This document shows positions 32,790 through 42,239 of a stretch of 64,000 bases of DNA, in pieces. The notes below the pieces were generated by a model. The model searched no databases. It saw only the letters and a list, made by a program, of their open reading frames with translations, and was not told the origin of the DNA. This stretch comes from Pseudarthrobacter sp. NIBRBAC000502772 (GTDB lineage: Bacteria > Actinomycetota > Actinomycetes > Actinomycetales > Micrococcaceae): assembly GCF_006517235.1 (NCBI RefSeq), contig NZ_CP041188.1, positions 1,364,001 through 1,428,000 of the forward strand, given 5' to 3'. Both the position numbers and the translations under genes were made by a program. Each line of letters opens with the position of its first letter. Positions within the stretch are counted from its first letter, which is position 1.

Positions 32790-33413
32790 CTACTGTTGGC
32801 GCGGCCGTTTGCGCAGGAACACAGCCGTAGCCCCGGCCAGCAGGCTGACGACGAACAGCACCCACCCGGCAACGGTGAGCCCGGACGCCAGGGCGACCTG
32901 GCCGGCGTCGGCCGTTTCCGATCCCAGCGCGGCGTCGATGGCGACATTGCCCCACAGCCGGACCACCACAAACAGCAGCGGGAGGGCCCAGAGTGACCAG
33001 CGGAGGGCCTTCTTGGCGACGTTGGTCCCGATCAGGAGCAGCCAGGTGAAGCCGAAAATGAGCGGGAACAGGGTGCCGGCTGTCTTGTGGACGTAGTTGA
33101 GCTGGCCGCGGGCGTCGTTGTCCATGGCGGCGTTCAGTTGGCCGACGTAGCCGGCGTCAAAACCTCCCAGGAGCGAGTCGGGCATGGCCAGGCCGCCGGA
33201 GAGCTGGGTGAGCTGCTGGAGCGTGAGCAGGTGGACATACCAGAACAGGAACAGGCTCACTGTCACGCCCGCGATGAGGATCAGGTTGGTGTTGCTCTGG
33301 GCCTTCTGCGGCGAACGTTTGGTGGAGGGGTTGATGACCGGAGGGAGGCTGTGCTGCGGAACAGCCGCCTTCGAGCCGTGCTTCTTGATCCGCTGCGCTG
33401 GGGTTTTGGCCAT
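32790..33413 (-). CDS. Membrane protein of unknown function
   Basis: A 207-residue protein with a basic cytosolic N-terminus (about 1-40), then four membrane segments (about 43-65, 115-135, 141-160, 177-198) and an Arg/Lys-rich end. No family was recognised. The ATG at 33413 has no ribosome site. GATAAT lies 6 nt upstream on the minus strand, fitting a leaderless start. It is divergent from the inositol-monophosphatase-like gene; only 32 bp separate the two start codons. Confidence 0.7.
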   Translation of the reverse strand: MAKTPAQRIKKHGSKAAVPQHSLPPVINPSTKRSPQKAQSNTNLILIAGVTVSLFLFWYVHLLTLQQLTQLSGGLAMPDSLLGGFDAGYVGQLNAAMDNDARGQLNYVHKTAGTLFPLIFGFTWLLLIGTNVAKKALRWSLWALPLLFVVVRLWGNVAIDAALGSETADAGQVALASGLTVAGWVLFVVSLLAGATAVFLRKRPRQQ

Positions 33414-33419
33414 GGCACC

Positions 33420-33439
33420 ATTATCCCGCCACCTAAACT
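33420..33439. promoter_or_regulatory. Divergent overlapping leaderless promoters
   Basis: GATAAT on the minus strand (33420-33425) and TAAACT on the plus strand (33434-33439) each end exactly 6 nt before an ATG (33413 minus, 33446 plus). Each -35 region would have to lie across the other promoter or inside the opposite gene. Confidence 0.55.
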
Positions 33440-33445
33440 GGGTCC

Positions 33446-34291
33446 ATGACCACTGGCCGGCACAGCGCCCTTGAACTTGACCCCGCCCTGGACGACTATC
33501 AGCTGGCATCCGCGCTGGTGCGCGAAGCCGGGCAACTGGCGCTCCTGATGCGCATGGCCGGGCTGCAGTCCCAGCAGAAAACCTCCATCTCCGACGTGGT
33601 GACCGCCGCGGACCACGCTGCGGAAGCCTACGTGCTGGGGCAGTTGCAGCGCTGCCGGCCGGAGGACGGCATCCTGGGGGAGGAGGGCACCTCTGTGGCC
33701 GGCACCAGCGGCCGTACCTGGGTGATCGACCCCGTGGACGGCACCTACAACTTCCTGCACGGATCCACGTACTGGTGTTCGGCCCTCGCGCTGAAGGACT
33801 CGTCCGATGTGCTGCTCGGCGCGATTTTCCAGCCGGAGGAGGACAAGCTCTGGCTCGGCGGCACGGCCCACGCAGCCACGCTGAACGGCGAGGTACTGAC
33901 TGCCTACCGGGACACGAACGCTGTCCAGGACGGCGGGGCGCGCAACGCAACCGCGCTCGCCGAACTCGGCGCAGCCACCTACATCCACCCCACCTGGCTC
34001 ATGGATCCGCTCTGCGCCATGCCCTGGCACGCTGCGGCCACCTCCGCCGCGGCGCTGCGGATGTTCGGCTCCGGGTCCTGCGACCTGGGCCGGGTGGCCG
34101 ATGGCCAGCTGGGATGCTGGTTCCAGCACAGCTGCCCGGAATGGGACTGGCTGCCGGGCAAGGCGATCGTCCGCGCCGCCGGCGGCGCCACGGACACGGT
34201 CCGGATCAACGGCCTGGACTGGTTTATGGCGGGAGGCACGACGGCGGTCCGGGAGTTGCGTGCGGCCCTCGAGTCGGGCTCGGTGGCCTGA
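33446..34291 (+). CDS. Inositol monophosphatase-family phosphatase
   Basis: A 281-residue FIG-superfamily phosphatase. Metal-binding motifs are GEEG (residues about 73-76), WVIDPVDGTYNF (about 91-102) and WDWLPGKAIVRAAGG near the end. Members dephosphorylate inositol phosphate, histidinol phosphate or similar. Which substrate applies cannot be told: the actinobacterial HisN subgroup is also of this size. No his or inositol genes adjoin it (the iol operon is 12 kb away). The ATG is inferred to be leaderless. Confidence 0.87.
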   Translation: MTTGRHSALELDPALDDYQLASALVREAGQLALLMRMAGLQSQQKTSISDVVTAADHAAEAYVLGQLQRCRPEDGILGEEGTSVAGTSGRTWVIDPVDGTYNFLHGSTYWCSALALKDSSDVLLGAIFQPEEDKLWLGGTAHAATLNGEVLTAYRDTNAVQDGGARNATALAELGAATYIHPTWLMDPLCAMPWHAAATSAAALRMFGSGSCDLGRVADGQLGCWFQHSCPEWDWLPGKAIVRAAGGATDTVRINGLDWFMAGGTTAVRELRAALESGSVA

Positions 34292-34335
34292 GCCCGGGCC
34301 ACCTTTTGCACGCTTCCCGGGTGGGGAGCACGGTG

Positions 34336-34344
34336 TTATCCACA
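34336..34344 (+). other. Perfect DnaA-box consensus upstream of pcrA
   Basis: TTATCCACA lies 46 nt before the helicase start codon, between the phosphatase stop and the TAGACT -10 candidate (34374-34379). A second copy, inverted, is at 429-437. A single 9-mer can occur by chance. Confidence 0.3.
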
Positions 34345-34389
34345 GGCTGGACCTGACTGTCAGCCCCACCGCCTAGACTTGTAGGCACC

Positions 34390-36957
34390 ATGGATATGTT
34401 GTTTGACCCGTACTCTGACGGACCGTTCAAGGCCGCCGCGCCAGCCTCCGCCCGCACCAAGTCGCGCCCGGAAGGCCTTGCCGCGGCCGCCGAGTTCGGT
34501 GGCGGCGGGCCGGGCGGCGGCTCCGAACACGCAGCAGAACAGGGCGCCCAGCGCACGGGCGGCTGGGCCAACCAGCAGCCCTCTCATGACGGCAACGGCG
34601 AGCCGGCCCACCACCGGCCGAATGCCGAGGAACTCCTGGAGGGGCTTAACCCGCAGCAGGAGGAGGCCGTCAAGCACGCCGGCGGCGCCCTGCTCATTGT
34701 GGCCGGCGCCGGCTCGGGAAAGACCCGCGTCCTCAGTAACCGGATCGCGTACCTCATTGCCACGCACCGCGCGCATCACGGTGAGATCCTGGCCATCACG
34801 TTCACCAACAAGGCCGCCGCCGAGATGCGGGAGCGCATAGCGGCGCTGGTGGGTGGACGGGCCAAGATCATGTGGATCTCCACGTTCCACTCTTCCTGCG
34901 TGCGGATCCTGCGCCAGGAGGCCGCGAACGTCGGCCGGAAGTCGAACTTCTCCATCTACGACTCCGCGGACTCGCTGCGGCTGGTCATCCAGGTCTCCAA
35001 GAGCCTGGACCTGGATCCCAAGAAGTTCGCGCCCAAGGCCATCCAGCACAAGATCTCCGCGCTCAAGAACGAACTCATCGACGCCGATTCCTACGCGTCC
35101 TCCGCGAATTACAACGATCCCTTCGAGTCCGCCGTGGCTGACGTCTTCAAGGGCTACACCCAGCGGCTGCGCCAGGCCAACGCCATGGACTTCGATGACC
35201 TCATCGCCGAGACCGTCTACATGTTCCGAGCCTTCCCCGCGCTCGCCGATTCCTACCGGCGGCGGTTCCGGCACGTCCTCGTGGACGAGTACCAGGACAC
35301 CAACCATGCCCAGTACGCCCTGGTCCGCGAGATAGTGGGGGAGGGCCCTGGTGCGTCCGAGCTCACCGTCGTGGGCGACTCCGACCAGTCCATCTACGCC
35401 TTCCGCGGCGCCGACATCCGCAACATCGTGGAGTTCGAAAAGGACTATCCGGACGCCCGCACCATCAAACTGGAGCAGAACTACCGCTCCACGCAGAACA
35501 TCCTCAGCGCGGCCAACTCCGTGATCTCACGCAACCCCAACCGCCCGGACAAGCGGCTGTGGACCGCCGAGGGCGAGGGCCACAAGATCATCGGCTATGT
35601 GGGCGAGAACGAGCACGCCGAGGCCCAGTTCATTGCCAAGGAGATTGACCGGCTCCAGGACGAGGACAACCTCCGCCCCGGTGATGTTGCCATTTTCTAC
35701 CGCACCAACGCGCAGTCCCGTTCCATTGAGGATGTGCTGGTCCGGGTGGGCCTGCCGTACAAGGTGGTGGGCGGCACGCGCTTCTACGACCGCAAGGAAA
35801 TCAAGGACGCCCTCGCGTACCTCCGCGTTCTGGTGAACCCGGACGACGACGTCAACCTGCGCCGGGTGCTCAACGAACCCAAGCGCGGCATTGGTGACCG
35901 CGCCGAAGGTGCCGTGGCCGCACTGGCCGAGCGCGAACGGATGTCGTTCATGGCCGCCGCCCGGCGGGCTGAAGAGGCTCCCGGCATGGCCACCCGTTCC
36001 GTCAACGCCGTCCTCGGGTTTGTGAAACTACTGGACGACCTCGCAGAGGTTGCCTCCGGTTCAGGCGCCGCCGCCGCGCTGGAGGCCGTCCTGGAACAGA
36101 CCGGCTACCTCGCCGGGCTGCGTTCCAGCACTGATCCACAGGACGAGTCCCGCGTGGAGAACCTGGCGGAACTCGTCGCCGTCGTGCGTGAATACGAACA
36201 GGAGAACCCGGAAGGTTCCCTGGGTGCGTTCCTGGAACAGGTGTCGCTGGTCGCTGATGCGGACCAGATCCCGGACGCCCCCGGTGCGGACATCGACGCC
36301 GCCGTGGCCGAAGCTAAACGCCTGGGCGTGGTCACGCTGATGACCCTCCACACCGCCAAGGGGCTCGAATTCCCGGTGGTGTTCCTGACGGGCATGGAAC
36401 ACGGGCTGTTCCCGCACCAGCGCTCGGCCACGGACCCCAAGGAACTCGCCGAGGAACGCCGGCTTGCCTACGTGGGCCTGACCCGCGCGCGCAAGCGCCT
36501 CTACGTCACCCGGTCCGAAGTCCGCAGCATGTGGGGCCAAAGCCAGTACAACCCGGCCAGCCAGTTCCTCGAGGAAATTCCCGCAGAGCTGCTGGAGTGG
36601 AAACGCGAAGGCACCAGCCGGCAGCCCGGCGGGTGGGGGAGCAGCAGCGCGTCGATCGGGTCCAGCCGTTACGGCGGATCCTTCTGGGGCGCCGGCACGT
36701 CCCGCGGCGCGGCCGCCGATTCCTCGGCGGGCTTCAACGCGGACGTTCCCGCAGCGATCGCCAAGAACCGGGTCCAGCCGCAGAAGGAGATTGTGGCCGT
36801 CAGTGTGGGCGACAAGGTCAACCACACCAGCTTCGGCAACGGCACGGTGCTGGCGCTGGAAGGCGCGGGGGACAAAACAGTGGCCAAGGTGAAGTTCAGC
36901 GTCGGCGAGAAGCGACTGCTGCTCCGCTACGCGCCACTCACGAAGCTCGACGCCTGA
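34390..36957 (+). CDS. pcrA: ATP-dependent DNA helicase PcrA/UvrD
   Basis: An 855-residue superfamily 1A helicase, 3'-5', for repair and conflict resolution during replication. An N-terminal disordered region (1-75) precedes LNPQQEEAVKHAGGALLIVAG as Q motif, Walker A GAGSGKT (about 106-112), FTNKAAAEM, DEYQDTN, GDSDQSIYAFRGA, QNYRST and TLHTAKGLEF, then VGLTRARKRLY. The C-terminus (KVNHTSFGNGTVLALEG...) is the Tudor-like PcrA domain that contacts RNA polymerase. TAGACT 10 nt upstream may be its -10 box. It stands alone. Confidence 0.95.
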   Translation: MDMLFDPYSDGPFKAAAPASARTKSRPEGLAAAAEFGGGGPGGGSEHAAEQGAQRTGGWANQQPSHDGNGEPAHHRPNAEELLEGLNPQQEEAVKHAGGALLIVAGAGSGKTRVLSNRIAYLIATHRAHHGEILAITFTNKAAAEMRERIAALVGGRAKIMWISTFHSSCVRILRQEAANVGRKSNFSIYDSADSLRLVIQVSKSLDLDPKKFAPKAIQHKISALKNELIDADSYASSANYNDPFESAVADVFKGYTQRLRQANAMDFDDLIAETVYMFRAFPALADSYRRRFRHVLVDEYQDTNHAQYALVREIVGEGPGASELTVVGDSDQSIYAFRGADIRNIVEFEKDYPDARTIKLEQNYRSTQNILSAANSVISRNPNRPDKRLWTAEGEGHKIIGYVGENEHAEAQFIAKEIDRLQDEDNLRPGDVAIFYRTNAQSRSIEDVLVRVGLPYKVVGGTRFYDRKEIKDALAYLRVLVNPDDDVNLRRVLNEPKRGIGDRAEGAVAALAERERMSFMAAARRAEEAPGMATRSVNAVLGFVKLLDDLAEVASGSGAAAALEAVLEQTGYLAGLRSSTDPQDESRVENLAELVAVVREYEQENPEGSLGAFLEQVSLVADADQIPDAPGADIDAAVAEAKRLGVVTLMTLHTAKGLEFPVVFLTGMEHGLFPHQRSATDPKELAEERRLAYVGLTRARKRLYVTRSEVRSMWGQSQYNPASQFLEEIPAELLEWKREGTSRQPGGWGSSSASIGSSRYGGSFWGAGTSRGAAADSSAGFNADVPAAIAKNRVQPQKEIVAVSVGDKVNHTSFGNGTVLALEGAGDKTVAKVKFSVGEKRLLLRYAPLTKLDA

Positions 36958-37105
36958 CCACGCCTGCCCTTGTCCGGGCACCGCGGCTGGCTTACAGTTC
37001 AGGAACGCGCGGTACCCGGGAAACAGCCGGTAGCCGGGGAACCGGTGCAGCGCAGGCCACTTGAGCACAGCAGAACTTGAGCACAGCAGATTCGGGGGCA
37101 CCACT

Positions 37106-38428
37106 GTGAAGATCCTGTTCGCCAGCCAGGCCATTGACGGCCATTTCAACCCCATGACGGGCGTGGCAATGCGGCTCAAGGACCGCGGCCACGAGGTGGC
37201 CTGGTACACGGGTCCCGTCTATGCGGACAGGCTCGCCGGCATGGGAATCCAGCACTTCCCCTTCCGCAGGGCCATCGAGCACCGCGCGGACAACCTCAAT
37301 GAGCTCTATCCGGAGCGGGCCAGGCTCAAGGGCCCACGGGCCATCGGCTTCGACGGCGAGAAGATTTTCGCCAGCAACGTCAGCCACTTCTTCGAGGACA
37401 TCCGCAAGGTCGCGCAGCAGAATCCCTTCGACGTTCTTGTGGCGGACAGTTCCATGTTCATTCACCGGCTCGTCTCCCACTTGATGGGCAAGCCGGTGGT
37501 GAATTTTGTTGCGATCCCCAACATGGAAAGCGACCCGCAGGTCCCGCCGCTTTTCTTCGGGTTCCGGCCGCCCCGCAATCCCGCGGAGAAGGCGGTCCAA
37601 GGCCTGGCGGGCCTGCTGTCCGACAAGGTCATCCTTCGGCCTGCCAGTCAGAGCTACCGCCGGCAGCATGCCGCCTACGGCCAGCCTGTTCCGCGGGAAG
37701 GCCGGCTGACGGACGAACCCTATCGGTGCTCGGACGCCATTATCCAGACCGGCACGGAATCCCTCGATTTCCCGCGGCGCCGGGTCAATGCCAAAGTGCA
37801 CTACGTCGGGGCGCTCCTGCCATACCGGTCGCCTGGCCAGGCGCCCGGCGGTTCCGGTGAGGCCGCATCCGGTTCCGGTGGGGACGGCGGCTTTCCCCGG
37901 TCCTATCCCGCAACGCTCGTTGTCACCCAGGGAACAGTGGACAACCTTGATCAGGACAAACTCATCGTTCCGTCGCTTGAGGCGGTCAAGGACATGGATG
38001 CGTTGGTCATCGTGGCAACCGGCGGGCACGGCACCGAAGCGTTGAAAGCCCGGTACACGCAGCCCAACGTGGTGGTCCGGGACTACGTGGACTTCGCGGA
38101 GGTCTTTGACTTCACGGATGTCTTCATCACCAACGGCGGATTCGGCGGTGTGCAGCTGAGCCTGTCCAAGGGGGTTCCCTTGGTGGTTTCGGGCATCAAC
38201 GAGGGCAAAAGTGATGTTAACGCCCGGGTGGAACATGCCGGCGTCGGCATTAACCTCAGGACGGAGTCACCCAAGCCCGCGGACATAGCCGGTGCAGTTC
38301 GAAAGGTCCTGGCGGATCCTGGCTGGAAATCCCGCGCCCGGACCATGCGGGAGCAGTTCGACCGTGAGGATCCCGCCGAAGCTGCTGCCGCCGTCGTAGA
38401 GGCCGCCGGGACGCGCCCGACGGCCTGA
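37106..38428 (+). CDS. GT1-family glycosyltransferase (MGT/UGT-like)
   Basis: A 440-residue glycosyltransferase with two Rossmann-like halves. The N-terminus ILFASQAIDGHFNPMTGVAM is the acceptor half, with SQAIDGHFNP in place of the usual GHxxP. The donor half has NGGFGGVQLSLSKGVPLV instead of HGGxxS; the usual His is Asn, so sugar-donor binding may differ. Relatives modify macrolides, carotenoids or lipids. The start is a GTG behind GGGGG; a TTG at 37061 would include a 15-bp repeat. No polyketide or carotenoid genes are near, so the substrate is unknown. Confidence 0.82.
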   Translation: MKILFASQAIDGHFNPMTGVAMRLKDRGHEVAWYTGPVYADRLAGMGIQHFPFRRAIEHRADNLNELYPERARLKGPRAIGFDGEKIFASNVSHFFEDIRKVAQQNPFDVLVADSSMFIHRLVSHLMGKPVVNFVAIPNMESDPQVPPLFFGFRPPRNPAEKAVQGLAGLLSDKVILRPASQSYRRQHAAYGQPVPREGRLTDEPYRCSDAIIQTGTESLDFPRRRVNAKVHYVGALLPYRSPGQAPGGSGEAASGSGGDGGFPRSYPATLVVTQGTVDNLDQDKLIVPSLEAVKDMDALVIVATGGHGTEALKARYTQPNVVVRDYVDFAEVFDFTDVFITNGGFGGVQLSLSKGVPLVVSGINEGKSDVNARVEHAGVGINLRTESPKPADIAGAVRKVLADPGWKSRARTMREQFDREDPAEAAAAVVEAAGTRPTA

Positions 38429-38455
38429 GACCGCTGCCGGGGCATAATGGAGGCC

Positions 38456-39154
38456 ATGCGACGGACTGTATTGGGGATCCTGGCCGCCTTCTTCCTGCTG
38501 GCAGGCACTGCCTGCAGCATCACCACCGAGGACCCGGGCTATGTGGCTCCGCCGCCGCTGCCGGCCATGGAACAACTGGAACAGGCAGCGCTGGCCGACC
38601 CCGCCGCGTTCAGGGCCAGCGGGGACGTCCTGTCCTTCATCACGGAGGACCGGAACATTGTGTGTTCCCTGACGTCGGCCCGTGGGGAACACCTTGACCT
38701 CCCGTATGAGTCGAACAGCTTCAGTGATGCGGCCAACAACAAGCTCGCCACTGTCCCGGTGGCGCATTGCGAGCTTGCCGGATACCCCAAGCCTGCCGCG
38801 GGCGACATCAAGGACGACTGCGCCGGCACCGGCCTGGGCTATCTGGGCGGAGCGGCGCTGCTCAGCCCGGACAGGGCAACGTATGGGGAGTGCCGTTCCG
38901 GCGTCACACAAATGGAGGCAGCCTACGGACCCAAGGGAAACAAGAGCGGCCCGCTGACGGAACTGCGGGTCCTCGCCGAGGGCCAGAACCTGGAACGGAA
39001 CGGGCTGCGCTGTTCGGCCCATAACGGCGGCGTGGCGTGCGGAAACGTCTCGGCCGGCGTCGGATTCTTTGTGGCCCGGGACCGCTACGAAGTTATTTCC
39101 AAGGACGCGGCAACAGCCTCCCCGGCACCCGCGGAGGCCTCAAAAACCCCGTAA
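38456..39154 (+). CDS. Secreted/lipid-anchored DUF6636-like protein
   Basis: A 232-residue protein with a signal segment (GILAAFFLLAGTAC; C20 may be lipidated, though GTAC is a weak lipobox). The mature part has SFITEDRNIVCSL, GECRSG and LRCSAHNGGVACGN; this layout, four or more cysteines in a beta fold, matches DUF6636. A Ser/Ala/Pro tail follows. Function is unknown. CATAAT (38443-38448) ends 7 nt before the ATG at 38456, so it may be leaderless; GGAGG also lies just ahead, but only 2 nt from the ATG. An ATG at 38447 is inside the -10 box and less likely. Confidence 0.72.
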   Translation: MRRTVLGILAAFFLLAGTACSITTEDPGYVAPPPLPAMEQLEQAALADPAAFRASGDVLSFITEDRNIVCSLTSARGEHLDLPYESNSFSDAANNKLATVPVAHCELAGYPKPAAGDIKDDCAGTGLGYLGGAALLSPDRATYGECRSGVTQMEAAYGPKGNKSGPLTELRVLAEGQNLERNGLRCSAHNGGVACGNVSAGVGFFVARDRYEVISKDAATASPAPAEASKTP

Positions 39155-39376
39155 TCTAGGCGTTTTTCTACGCTCCATAGAATAGTGTCGTTACTCACAT
39201 AAGCGGTAGTGTGGAACGGGCCGGTCCTCTGAGAGGGCTAGAGTTCCGAATGGAGCATTGCGCTGTGGGGCCCGTTTCCGGACTGGTCGCAGGTGCAGGC
39301 AATCCGCAGCCCGGTCATCGTCTTCGGCGGTGCCCGACTGTACAGAAACTACTTCGACGTAGAAGGACACTAAACC

Positions 39377-40546
39377 GTGGACCTGTTTGAATACCAGGCG
39401 CGCGATATGTTCGAGGCGCACGGTGTACCCGTGCTTGCCGGCATCGTGGCGTACACCCCAGAAGAAGCAAAGGCAGCTGCCGAGAAAATCGGCGGCGTAA
39501 CTGTCGTTAAGGCCCAGGTTAAGGCCGGTGGCCGCGGTAAGGCTGGCGGCGTCAAGGTTGCCAAGACCGCCGATGAGGCGTTTGAGCACTCCACCAACAT
39601 CCTGGGCATGGACATCAAGGGCCACACCGTTAACAAGGTGATGATTGCCCAGGGTGCCGACATTGCCGAGGAGTACTACTTCTCCGTGCTGCTGGACCGG
39701 GCCAACCGCAACTACCTGGCCATGTGCTCGGTAGAAGGTGGCATGGAAATCGAACAGCTCGCCGTCGAACGCCCTGAGGCGCTCGCCAAGATCGCCATCG
39801 ACCCCGCTGTGGGCATCGACCAGGCCAAGGCCGACGAAATCGTCGCAGCTGCAGGCTTCGATGAGGAACTGCGCGGCAAAGTCGCCGCCGTGATCCTCAA
39901 GCTCTGGGACGTCTTCAAGAAGGAAGACGCCACCCTCGTTGAGGTGAACCCGCTGGTCAAGACCGGCGCCGGCGACATCGTGGCACTGGACGGCAAGGTC
40001 TCCCTCGACGAGAACGCCGGCTTCCGCCACGCCAAGCACGCCCTCCTCGAAGACAAGGACGCTGCAGATCCGCTTGAGGCCAAGGCCAAGGCGCAGGACC
40101 TGAACTACGTCAAGCTGGACGGCTCCGTGGGCATCATCGGCAACGGTGCAGGCCTGGTCATGTCCACCCTGGACGTTGTCGCCTACGCCGGTGAAAACCA
40201 CGGCAACGTCAAGCCCGCCAACTTCCTGGACATCGGTGGTGGAGCTTCCGCCGAGGTCATGGCCGCCGGCCTCGACGTCATCCTGGGCGACCCGCAGGTC
40301 AAGTCCGTATTCGTGAACGTCTTCGGTGGCATCACCGCGTGTGACGCCGTCGCCAAGGGCATCGTTGGTGCGCTGGCCGAGCTGGGCCACTCCGCGAACA
40401 AGCCGCTGGTAGTCCGCCTCGACGGCAACAACGTTGAGGAAGGCCGCCGCATCCTGGCCGAGGCCAACCACCCGCTGGTTACCCTGGCCGCCACCATGGA
40501 CGAGGGCGCCGACAAGGCCGCCGAGCTCGCCAACGCAGCTAAGTAA
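39377..40546 (+). CDS. sucC: Succinyl-CoA synthetase beta subunit
   Basis: A 389-residue ATP-grasp subunit, the usual size. It has the opening [19 protein letters not shown], the [17 protein letters not shown] nucleotide site, [22 protein letters not shown] and [10 protein letters not shown]. With SucD it makes ATP or GTP from succinyl-CoA in the TCA cycle. The GTG at 39377 follows AGAAGGA. A 222-bp gap upstream contains several short inverted repeats and a TAGTGT direct repeat, with no certain promoter. sucD follows after 11 nt. Confidence 0.96.
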   Translation: MDLFEYQARDMFEAHGVPVLAGIVAYTPEEAKAAAEKIGGVTVVKAQVKAGGRGKAGGVKVAKTADEAFEHSTNILGMDIKGHTVNKVMIAQGADIAEEYYFSVLLDRANRNYLAMCSVEGGMEIEQLAVERPEALAKIAIDPAVGIDQAKADEIVAAAGFDEELRGKVAAVILKLWDVFKKEDATLVEVNPLVKTGAGDIVALDGKVSLDENAGFRHAKHALLEDKDAADPLEAKAKAQDLNYVKLDGSVGIIGNGAGLVMSTLDVVAYAGENHGNVKPANFLDIGGGASAEVMAAGLDVILGDPQVKSVFVNVFGGITACDAVAKGIVGALAELGHSANKPLVVRLDGNNVEEGRRILAEANHPLVTLAATMDEGADKAAELANAAK

Positions 40547-40557
40547 AGGGACGCACC

Positions 40558-41460
40558 ATGTCTATCTATCTGAACAAGGACTCCAAGGTCATCGTCCAGG
40601 GCATCACCGGCGGCGAAGGCACCAAGCACACCGCCCTGATGCTGAAGGCCGGCACCAACATTGTTGGTGGCGTCAACGCCCGTAAGGCCGGCACCACGGT
40701 CCTGCACGGCGACACCGAGATCAACGTTTTTGGCACCGTCAAGGAAGCCATTGCCGAAACCGGCGCCGACGTCTCCATCGTCTTTGTCCCGCCGGCATTC
40801 ACCAAGAACGCCGTGGTTGAAGCCATCGAGGCAGGCATCGGCCTGGTCGTTGTCATCACCGAAGGCGTGCCCGTCCAGGACTCCGCCGAGTTCTGGGCAC
40901 TGGCCCAGTCCACGGTTGACGCCGACGGCAAGCAGGTCACCCGCATCATCGGGCCGAACTGCCCCGGCATCATCACCCCCGGCGAAGCGCTGGTTGGCAT
41001 CACGCCGAACAACATCACGGGCAAGGGCCCCATCGGCCTGGTTTCCAAGTCCGGAACCCTGACCTACCAGATGATGTACGAACTGCGCGACCTGGGCTTC
41101 TCCACCGCCATCGGCATCGGCGGCGACCCCGTCATCGGTACCACGCACATCGACGCCCTGGCCGCGTTCGAGGCTGACCCGGAGACCAAGGCGATCGTGA
41201 TGATCGGCGAAATCGGTGGCGACGCCGAAGAACGTGCTGCCGACTACATCAAGGCACACGTCACCAAGCCGGTTGTTGGCTACGTTGCCGGCTTCACCGC
41301 TCCCGAAGGCAAGACCATGGGCCACGCCGGCGCCATCGTCTCCGGTTCCGCCGGAACCGCCCAGGCCAAGAAGGAAGCCCTCGAGGCTGCCGGCGTGAAG
41401 GTCGGCAAGACGCCGTCCGAGACCGCCAAGCTGCTGCGCGAAGTCTACGCAGCGCTCTAG
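40558..41460 (+). CDS. sucD: Succinyl-CoA synthetase alpha subunit
   Basis: A 300-residue CoA-binding subunit with the phospho-histidine H256 in [10 protein letters not shown]. It opens with [20 protein letters not shown], has [10 protein letters not shown], the ligase fold [12 protein letters not shown] and [10 protein letters not shown]. It forms the alpha-beta complex with SucC. An 11-nt spacing from sucC indicates an operon. Two long palindromes lie between its stop and the convergent MarR gene. Confidence 0.96.
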   Translation: MSIYLNKDSKVIVQGITGGEGTKHTALMLKAGTNIVGGVNARKAGTTVLHGDTEINVFGTVKEAIAETGADVSIVFVPPAFTKNAVVEAIEAGIGLVVVITEGVPVQDSAEFWALAQSTVDADGKQVTRIIGPNCPGIITPGEALVGITPNNITGKGPIGLVSKSGTLTYQMMYELRDLGFSTAIGIGGDPVIGTTHIDALAAFEADPETKAIVMIGEIGGDAEERAADYIKAHVTKPVVGYVAGFTAPEGKTMGHAGAIVSGSAGTAQAKKEALEAAGVKVGKTPSETAKLLREVYAAL

Positions 41461-41473
41461 TAGGTCAGTAAGT

Positions 41474-41538
41474 ACAACGCGGGGTCACTCCCTGCCCGTT
41501 CCAGAGGTTGGATCGGGCACGGAGTGACCCCGCGTTGT
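41474..41538. terminator. Long palindrome after sucD
   Basis: Arms 41474-41498 and 41514-41538 pair over 24 of 25 positions around a 15-nt loop, ending in TTGTTTGTTT. It starts 13 nt after the sucD stop and looks like the operon's terminator. Confidence 0.75.
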
Positions 41539-41560
41539 TTGTTTAAGCGCGTTTTTGGTT

Positions 41561-41617
41561 AAGTACGACGGCGGACGGTCACCTTCTCCTGGAAGGTGAC
41601 CGTCCGCCGTCGTACTT
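41561..41617. repeat. Palindromic element A, copy 1 (25-bp perfect arms)
   Basis: Arms 41561-41585 and 41593-41617 are perfect reverse complements around the loop CTCCTGG. It ends just before the MarR stop. A second copy with matching changes in both arms is at 44417-44475. Confidence 0.85.
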
Positions 41618-41620
41618 GAA

Positions 41621-42070
41621 CTAGGCGTTCGCGTGGAGCCGGGGGAGTGCGTCCACCAGCGCGGCCAGCTCGGGAATCGCCTGGGCCTCGGCCAGGGCGC
41701 GCTCCAGCGTGGCGTCATGGACGGGCCGGGTTTCCTCCAGCAGGGCGATGCCGCTGGGCGTGAGCTCGGTGTAGATCCCGCGGCGGTCGTCCGCGCAGAG
41801 GATCCGGGTCAGCAGGGCCCGGTCCTCAAGCCGGTTGACCAGCCGGGTGGTGGCGCTGGCGCTGAGCGCGGTGGCTCGGGCGAGCTGCTGCATGCGCATG
41901 TGCCAGCCGTCCTGGCGGCTGAGCGCATCCAGCACGGTGTACTCCACCACTGACAGCTTTGATTCGGCCTGCAGGGAGCGTTCCAGCTCGCCCTCGATCA
42001 GGCCGTGCAGCGCCGCGAGCGTGCGCCAGCCCTGTGCCCGGACCTCCACGGCGTCGTCCTTGATGCCCAT
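41621..42070 (-). CDS. MarR-family transcriptional regulator
   Basis: A 149-residue winged-helix regulator: RVEAQGW- and LAALHGLIEGELER-like dimer helices, then LSVVEYTVLDALSRQ, a recognition region (QQLARATALSASATTRLVNR) and the wing (RILCADDRRGIYTELT). MarR proteins respond to small phenolic or electrophilic ligands. It is divergent from the MFS gene, and the shared 169-bp gap has inverted repeats suited to a MarR dimer, so it probably represses that transporter and the following reductase. Clear ribosome site (GAGGAAAG) on the minus strand. Confidence 0.9.
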   Translation of the reverse strand: MGIKDDAVEVRAQGWRTLAALHGLIEGELERSLQAESKLSVVEYTVLDALSRQDGWHMRMQQLARATALSASATTRLVNRLEDRALLTRILCADDRRGIYTELTPSGIALLEETRPVHDATLERALAEAQAIPELAALVDALPRLHANA

Positions 42071-42132
42071 CTGTCTTTCCTCTCGCGGGTGCTCCGGCCG
42101 CCTGGCGGCGAAAGGCGGAGCACAATCGATAA

Positions 42133-42188
42133 TAGTTGCTTGCGCGGCGTATCTGCTTGTGCAACAATAAATAACGCGTCTGCAACTA
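42133..42188. promoter_or_regulatory. Candidate MarR operator region
   Basis: An inverted repeat TTGT-GCA-ACAA (42157-42167) lies inside a wider pair TAGTTGC (42133-42139) and GCAACTA (42182-42188), in the gap between the divergent MarR and MFS genes. Suggestive of cooperative sites. Confidence 0.45.
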
Positions 42189-42239
42189 CTAGCTTACGCG
42201 TCCTATCTCATTCCGTACAGTTTTCAAAGGAGCATCCCC

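Noticed and set aside
33414..33950. Extension of the 33413 membrane protein upstream to 33950
   Set aside because: It would run antisense through the inositol monophosphatase-like gene; the extension is Arg/Pro-rich, and the ATG at 33413 has a leaderless promoter.
37060..37090. A 15-bp direct repeat (CTTGAGCACAGCAGA) before the glycosyltransferase start
   Set aside because: A single local slippage duplication; no evidence for an operator. It only affects the choice of start codon.
39155..39376. An RNA regulator or riboswitch before sucC
   Set aside because: Short inverted repeats exist, but no known riboswitch motif or persuasive promoter was seen.
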